Part shown: positions 13,386 to 17,147 of the stretch, piece by piece | How the letters are laid out: every line of letters starts with the position of its first letter | How positions within the stretch are numbered: the first letter of the stretch is position 1 | Source: CAYFVR01 sp046541515 | Lineage (GTDB): Bacteria; Desulfobacterota; Desulfobacteria; Desulfobacterales; Desulfococcaceae | Assembly (NCBI GenBank): GCA_046541515.1 | Contig: JBKHDD010000105.1 | Span: 1-17,147, forward strand | Length of the DNA: 17,147 nt | Reading direction: 5' to 3' | Notes under the pieces: model-generated | Seen by the model: the letters and a program-made list of their open reading frames with translations, nothing else | Databases searched by the model: none | What the model was told of the DNA's origin: nothing | Program-made: the position numbers and the translations under genes

Positions 13386-14583
13386 CGAATTTTTCCAGCC
13401 GCCCGGCGTGGGCGACGGCCAGGGGCATCAGCTCCCTGGCCGGAATATGGGGTCCCAGCGCGCCCGCGAGGCAGGTCCGTTCGCCAAACGTCTTCACTCC
13501 GTCCTTGCGCATAAGGCGGGACCAAAGCAGCACGGGAACCGGGTGCCAGCTGTGGGACTTCATCTGGGACGGGGTGGAATGGTCCCCGGTCACCAGGATC
13601 ACGTCCGGGTTCAGCCCGGTGATTCGGGGAATCGTGGCGTCCAACTCTTCGATGAGGGCCCGCTTCTTTTCGTAATCCCCGTCCTCGCCGGCGCTGTCGG
13701 TCTTCTTGAAGTGAATGAAGAAGAAATCGTAATCCTTCCAATTCGACTCCAGGGCCACCAATTCCTGCTCCCAATTGTCGCCGCCGGCCAGCACGTCCAT
13801 GCCCACCAGCTTGGCCACGCCCCGATACATGGGATACGCGGCGATGGCGGCGGCCCGAACGCCGAAAACCTCCGGGAATTGGGGCCAGTCGGGTTTTCGG
13901 GAAAAGCCGCGCATCAACACCATGTTGGCCGGGGCGTCGCCCTTGAGCGCGTCCCGGGCGGCGTCCACGAATTTGCCCACCAGCTCGGCGGTTTTCTCGG
14001 AATCGCCGTTCAGGGCCCGGGGTTTCAGCGCTTCCTTCCCGGTCTGCTGGGGGTCGGTGTCGGCCAGATCGCCGCCGAGGCCGTCGCCCCGCAAAATCAA
14101 CGTGAACCGGTATTCCTTGACCGGTTTCACGAACAGTTCCACGCCGGAAATCTCGATCTTGGACAGTTTCTCGCACAGGGCGGCCCCGGTTTCCGTGGGG
14201 ATGCGCCCGGCGCGACGGTCGGTCACTTTTCCGGAATCGTCCATCGTGCAGAAATTGCCCCGGGCCGCCACGTCGCCGGGTTGCAGGTCGAATTGAACGC
14301 CCAGTGCGGAGAGCACGCCGCGCCCCACCTGATAGCGGATCGGATCGTAGCCGAACAGGCCGAGATGAGCCGGGCCGCTGCCGGGGGTGATGCCCGCGCC
14401 GATGGGCCGGTGAAGGCCGCAAACCCCTTCGGCGGCCAGCGCGTCCAGGTTGGGGGTGTTGGCGGCTTCCAGCTCGGTGAAATCCTGGCCGTCGCCGGGC
14501 AGGCCGCCCAGGCCGTCCATCACCAGAAGAACGATTTTGGTGTCCGCCGGCCGTACCCGCTGCCGAATGAATTCCAGTTCCAT
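13378..14583 (-). CDS. apgM: 2,3-bisphosphoglycerate-independent phosphoglycerate mutase, archaeal type
   Basis: The 401-residue enzyme interconverts 3- and 2-phosphoglycerate. It begins with the metal-site motif KIVLLVMDGLGG (D23) followed by TPNLDALA. GITPGSGPAHLGLFGYDP (about 65-82) carries the probable nucleophile Ser and is characteristic of the archaeal-type (ApgM) family. Later metal and phosphate motifs include FIHFKKTDSAGEDGDYEKK, VILVTGDHSTPS and HSWHPVPVLL, as expected for the alkaline-phosphatase superfamily. The length matches the family (about 400). ATG 14583 has AAAGGCGG upstream. Phosphoglycerate kinase, the preceding enzyme of the pathway, is encoded 216 bases upstream on the same strand. 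Confidence 0.95.
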   Translation of the reverse strand: MELEFIRQRVRPADTKIVLLVMDGLGGLPGDGQDFTELEAANTPNLDALAAEGVCGLHRPIGAGITPGSGPAHLGLFGYDPIRYQVGRGVLSALGVQFDLQPGDVAARGNFCTMDDSGKVTDRRAGRIPTETGAALCEKLSKIEISGVELFVKPVKEYRFTLILRGDGLGGDLADTDPQQTGKEALKPRALNGDSEKTAELVGKFVDAARDALKGDAPANMVLMRGFSRKPDWPQFPEVFGVRAAAIAAYPMYRGVAKLVGMDVLAGGDNWEQELVALESNWKDYDFFFIHFKKTDSAGEDGDYEKKRALIEELDATIPRITGLNPDVILVTGDHSTPSQMKSHSWHPVPVLLWSRLMRKDGVKTFGERTCLAGALGPHIPARELMPLAVAHAGRLEKFGA

Positions 14584-14651
14584 CTTCGCCGCCTTTCTGA
14601 AAATGCGATCGCCGATGACCGTCGCCTTCCGAACGCGGATTTCCGACCCGA

Positions 14652-14680
14652 TTTCAAATCAGATTGAATCGAATTTGAAA
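14652..14680. repeat. AT-rich inverted repeat between pgk and apgM
   Basis: TTTCAAAT and ATTTGAAA form perfect 8-bp arms around 13 bases, which themselves contain GATT-G-AATC. It lies about 70 bases before the apgM start in an AT-rich patch. An operator or weak hairpin are both possible; no T-run follows. Confidence 0.35.
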
Positions 14681-14799
14681 GCGGGGGCCGATTTCGCGGA
14701 ACCGGCGGAAGGCGACGCTCGATCTTTAGCCGTTTTTCGATTTCGTAGCAGACCCGGCGACGCCGATCCAGCGAAATTCCCGGGGATTGGAAAAAGACC

Positions 14800-15981
14800 T
14801 TACGCCGACCGATCGGCCAGCGCCGCCACCGCCGGCAGGGTCTTGCCTTCCAGGAATTTCAAAAACGCGCCGCCCCCGGTTGAAATAAAGGCCATTTGCT
14901 CCGCCACGCCGATGTCTTTGACCGCCGCGGCCGTGTCTCCGCCGCCCACGTACACGTCGGCGTCGATCTCCGCCAGCCGGCGGCCCATTCCCCGCGTTCC
15001 GGAGTTGAAGGATGGAATTTCGAAGACGCCCAGCGGCCCGTTCCAGATCACCGCGCGGGCCTTCAACAGATGTTCGGTAAAGGCGTCCACGGTTTTGGGA
15101 CCGATATCGCCCACCTGCCAGCCTTTGGGCACTTGGCCCGGGGTGACGGTTCGGGTTTCCACATCCTCGGCAAGTTCCGGGGCGGCCACCAGATCCGTGG
15201 GCAACACGATCCGATCGCCGGCCCGGTCCAGCAGGTCCCGGGCGTTGTCCAGGGCGGATTCCTCCACCCCGCCGTTGTTGATGTCGGCCCCCGCGGCCTT
15301 GAGAAAGGTAATGCCCATGGCGCCGCCGATCAGCAACACATCGACCATTTCCAGCAGCCGCTCGACGACGCCGATCTTGTCCGCCACCTTGGCGCCGCCC
15401 AGCAATGCCGCCACCGGCGTTTCCGGGCGATCCCGCAATTTTTCCAGGGCGGTCAACTCCCGTTCCATCAGAATCCCGGCAACCCCGGGCAGATATTCGG
15501 CCACGCCGACGGTGGAGGCGTGGGCCCGGTGGGCCGTGCCGAAGGCGTCGTTGACGAACAGATCCACCCCGTCGGCCAACCGACGGGCAAACATGGGATC
15601 GTTGTCCTTTTCCCCGGGATGAAAACGGGTGTTTTCCAGCAAGATCACCTCGCCGGGCTTCAGCCCGGCCTTGGCCGCCTCGGCTTCGGGTCCCGCGCAA
15701 TTGTCCAGTTTGCGGACCGGAAGGTTCAGCAGTTCCGAAAGCCGATTTCCCACCGGGTCCATGCGCAGGTCGTCCACCACTTTCCCGCCGGGCCGCCCCA
15801 GGTGGGAACACAGCGCCAGTCCGGCGCCCGATTTCAGCAGATGGCGCAGGGTGGGCAGGGCGGCCACCAGGCGATTGTCGTCGCGCACCCGCCCGTCCGC
15901 CAAGGGGACGTTGAAGTCGGCGCGCACCAGGACCCGCCGGTCTTTCAGCGTCACATCCTTCAGCGTCTTTTTGTTCAACAT
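14800..15981 (-). CDS. pgk: Phosphoglycerate kinase
   Basis: The 393-residue protein is a complete PGK, which transfers phosphate between 1,3-bisphosphoglycerate and ADP. N-terminal substrate-binding motifs are RVLVRADFNVPLADGRVRDD and LCSHLGRPGGK; the middle has FVNDAFGTAHRAHASTVG and ALLGGAKVADKIGVVERLL; the C-terminal nucleotide-binding part has VIWNGPLGVFEIPSFNSGT, VYVGGGDTAAAVK and FISTGGGAFLKFLEGKTLPA. Length is normal for the family. ATG 15981 is preceded by AAAAGGAG with six bases spacing. It is upstream of apgM on the same strand, so two consecutive steps of lower glycolysis are paired; the 216-base gap allows either cotranscription or a separate apgM promoter. Confidence 0.97.
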   Translation of the reverse strand: MLNKKTLKDVTLKDRRVLVRADFNVPLADGRVRDDNRLVAALPTLRHLLKSGAGLALCSHLGRPGGKVVDDLRMDPVGNRLSELLNLPVRKLDNCAGPEAEAAKAGLKPGEVILLENTRFHPGEKDNDPMFARRLADGVDLFVNDAFGTAHRAHASTVGVAEYLPGVAGILMERELTALEKLRDRPETPVAALLGGAKVADKIGVVERLLEMVDVLLIGGAMGITFLKAAGADINNGGVEESALDNARDLLDRAGDRIVLPTDLVAAPELAEDVETRTVTPGQVPKGWQVGDIGPKTVDAFTEHLLKARAVIWNGPLGVFEIPSFNSGTRGMGRRLAEIDADVYVGGGDTAAAVKDIGVAEQMAFISTGGGAFLKFLEGKTLPAVAALADRSA

Positions 15982-16039
15982 CGGAAACTCCTTTTCGGAT
16001 TTTGGAAAACGTTGCGGTTTTCCGGCCTCTCCGGGCGGT

Positions 16040-16102
16040 TTCCGGTTTCCCCCGGAAGGCGTGGGCGATCGACTCGGCGCGCCAATGGAACGCCTTCGTT
16101 CC
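16040..16102. repeat. Two short hairpins between baeRF-like gene and pgk
   Basis: TTCCGG-TTTCCC-CCGGAA (16040-16057) and GGAACG-CCTT-CGTTCC (16087-16102) are perfect 6-bp stems in the 150-base spacer. Neither has a T-run, so neither is a clear terminator. They are followed towards 16132 by two tandem 9-base units, TCAGTCGCG and TCAGTCGCC (16107-16124). Confidence 0.3.
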
Positions 16103-16131
16103 CGATCAGTCGCGTCAGTCGCCCATGAGAC

Positions 16132-17147
16132 TCAGTAGCGCATGAGGGCCGCCACGGGGGCTTCCCCGGGCACTTGGGCGGGGGGCAACGGAAACACCGA
16201 TCCGCCTTTCAGCAGGGTCTGGCCGGCGACCAGATCCAGCAGGTCGCCCTCTCCGGGCTTGGGTTTCGCGCTTAGATTCAAGGTGTCGGTGTCCGGATCG
16301 TATCGACCGAATTGCCGCACCCCTTCGGCGATCAGCAACGTGTCCACCCGGCCGTGAAGGGCGGCCGGCAAAATCCGCCGAAGGTCCCGGCAGGCCCGAT
16401 CCCCGTTGGTGGCATCCATGAACCGATCCACCGCCTCGGTTCGCTCCCGCTCAATCTGCGGGATCAAAGCCTCCCAAGCCGCGTCCCGCAACGCCTCCGG
16501 GGAACGCTCGTCGGGGTTGCCGGGCACGTGCTGGACCGCCAGACGGGGATAGGTGTTCACTTCCCGGAACATGGAAACCAGCGGTTCCGCTCCGGCCAGC
16601 ACCAGCGGCGCGTTTCCGTCCCCCAGGATTTCGTTGACGCCGGCCCGGATCGCCTGGCAAAAGCGGGTCATCACCTCGGCCTTGTCGCTTTCGCCGCCGC
16701 CCTGGCCGTGGTACACGGCCGCCCGACGTTCCCCGCCTTCGGCGGTTCCGGTGTGAAATTGCAACTGTTTCTGGGGCAGATCGAAGGCCAGAGCCTCCTG
16801 AAGGCTTGCGGGCATCTCTTCCGGTTCAATCTCTTGCGCCGTCTGCCGGGTGCAGCGAACCAGCCGGGTGTTTTTTCCGCTGAGGGCCAGCACGAAAAAA
16901 CGTCGATCCTCGGCCACGAAGCCGATGAGCGGTTTGACGTGGAACCGGTCGGCAACGATGGCCAACTCCTCAAAGGAGATGGGCAGCCGATAGGATTTCA
17001 TTCCATTCTTGGAAAGGAACGCCGCCAGCCCGCTGGACTGGTTTTGCCAAAAAACGTGGTCCTCCACCAGTCGGCGGGCCGGATCGAACACGTCGTTCGG
17101 GGTCGGGTCGCCGGCGGCTTCGGCCCAAAGGGATTCGGCCCGCTTCA
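16132..17147 (-). CDS. Bacterial archaeo-eRF1-like (baeRF) protein, N-terminus beyond window
   Basis: The minus frame is open from the right edge to TGA 16132, giving 337 visible residues with the true start outside the window. The order of motifs, FWQNQSSGLAAFLSKNG, YRLPISFEELAIVADRFHV, KPLIGFVAEDRRFFVLAL, then QLQFHTGTAEGGERRAAVYH with GQGGGESD, then APLVLAGAEPLVSMFREVN, RVDTLLIAEGVRQFGRYDP and a C-terminal GGSVFPLPPAQVPG, matches baeRF proteins, distant relatives of eukaryotic/archaeal release factor eRF1 (eRF1 domain 2/3 fold). Members are thought to act at the ribosome or in stress-related tRNA/peptide release, but direct data are scarce. The family assignment is from recall of sequence style. 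The distance to pgk (150 bases) gives no strong operon evidence. Confidence 0.7.
   Translation of the reverse strand, partial: KRAESLWAEAAGDPTPNDVFDPARRLVEDHVFWQNQSSGLAAFLSKNGMKSYRLPISFEELAIVADRFHVKPLIGFVAEDRRFFVLALSGKNTRLVRCTRQTAQEIEPEEMPASLQEALAFDLPQKQLQFHTGTAEGGERRAAVYHGQGGGESDKAEVMTRFCQAIRAGVNEILGDGNAPLVLAGAEPLVSMFREVNTYPRLAVQHVPGNPDERSPEALRDAAWEALIPQIERERTEAVDRFMDATNGDRACRDLRRILPAALHGRVDTLLIAEGVRQFGRYDPDTDTLNLSAKPKPGEGDLLDLVAGQTLLKGGSVFPLPPAQVPGEAPVAALMRY

Noticed and set aside
1..17147. tRNA, rRNA, CRISPR array or riboswitch
   Set aside because: No cloverleaf, rRNA-like stretch, regular repeat-spacer array or recognised riboswitch core was seen on either strand by eye.

Overview
The window is high-GC (by eye about 60% or more) and every convincing gene lies on the minus strand. 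Most starts are preceded by strong AAGGAGG-type ribosome binding sites. The gene set (C_GCAxxG_C_C protein, DUF523-DUF1722 protein, archaeal-type phosphoglycerate mutase, baeRF-like protein, BrnT-type toxin, single-domain cytochrome c remnant) suggests an environmental bacterium, perhaps Desulfobacterota (deltaproteobacterial) or a relative. That assignment is inference; no rRNA or other marker gene is present.

Layout, following the minus-strand transcripts from the right edge leftwards. (1) 17147-16132: a baeRF-like protein cut by the right edge. (2) 15981-13378: phosphoglycerate kinase followed by cofactor-independent phosphoglycerate mutase, two consecutive steps of lower glycolysis/gluconeogenesis. 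(3) 13376-13210: a repeat-rich spacer holding a nested hairpin whose substitutions preserve pairing only on the minus strand. (4) 13121-10791: a YbhB/YbcL (PEBP) protein with a good terminator, then a two-haem ferric-reductase-like membrane flavoprotein, then a small c-type cytochrome gene that is broken by a frameshift and has lost the second haem-binding Cys. (5) 10790-10365: a spacer with a 19-bp perfect hairpin. (6) 10364-8874: a Cache-type methyl-accepting chemotaxis protein started by GTG. (7) 8873-7900: decayed accessory DNA with an unassigned reading frame, a long inverted repeat and the scrambled remains of a transposase gene. (8) 7808-6273: an NAD(P)-binding epimerase-like protein fused to a DUF2867-type domain. 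(9) 6097-4672: a DUF523-DUF1722 protein overlapping a pyridoxamine-phosphate-oxidase-like flavoprotein. (10) 4671-4377: a spacer with two REP-like palindromes. (11) 4376-2175: an orphan PEP-synthase/rifampicin-phosphotransferase-like enzyme. (12) 1735-1109: a C_GCAxxG_C_C family protein. (13) 1075-541: a BrnT-type toxin with a small partner, overlapping the start of a zinc-finger class I methyltransferase that runs off the left edge.

Most of this is ordinary chromosomal material. I do not see a clearly new multi-gene defence or biosynthetic system. The items most worth following up are the broken cytochrome beside an apparently intact reductase, the strand-specific structured element after apgM, the paired palindromes with different stems but identical architecture, the BrnT pair with an atypical partner, and the orphan PEP-type phosphotransferase.
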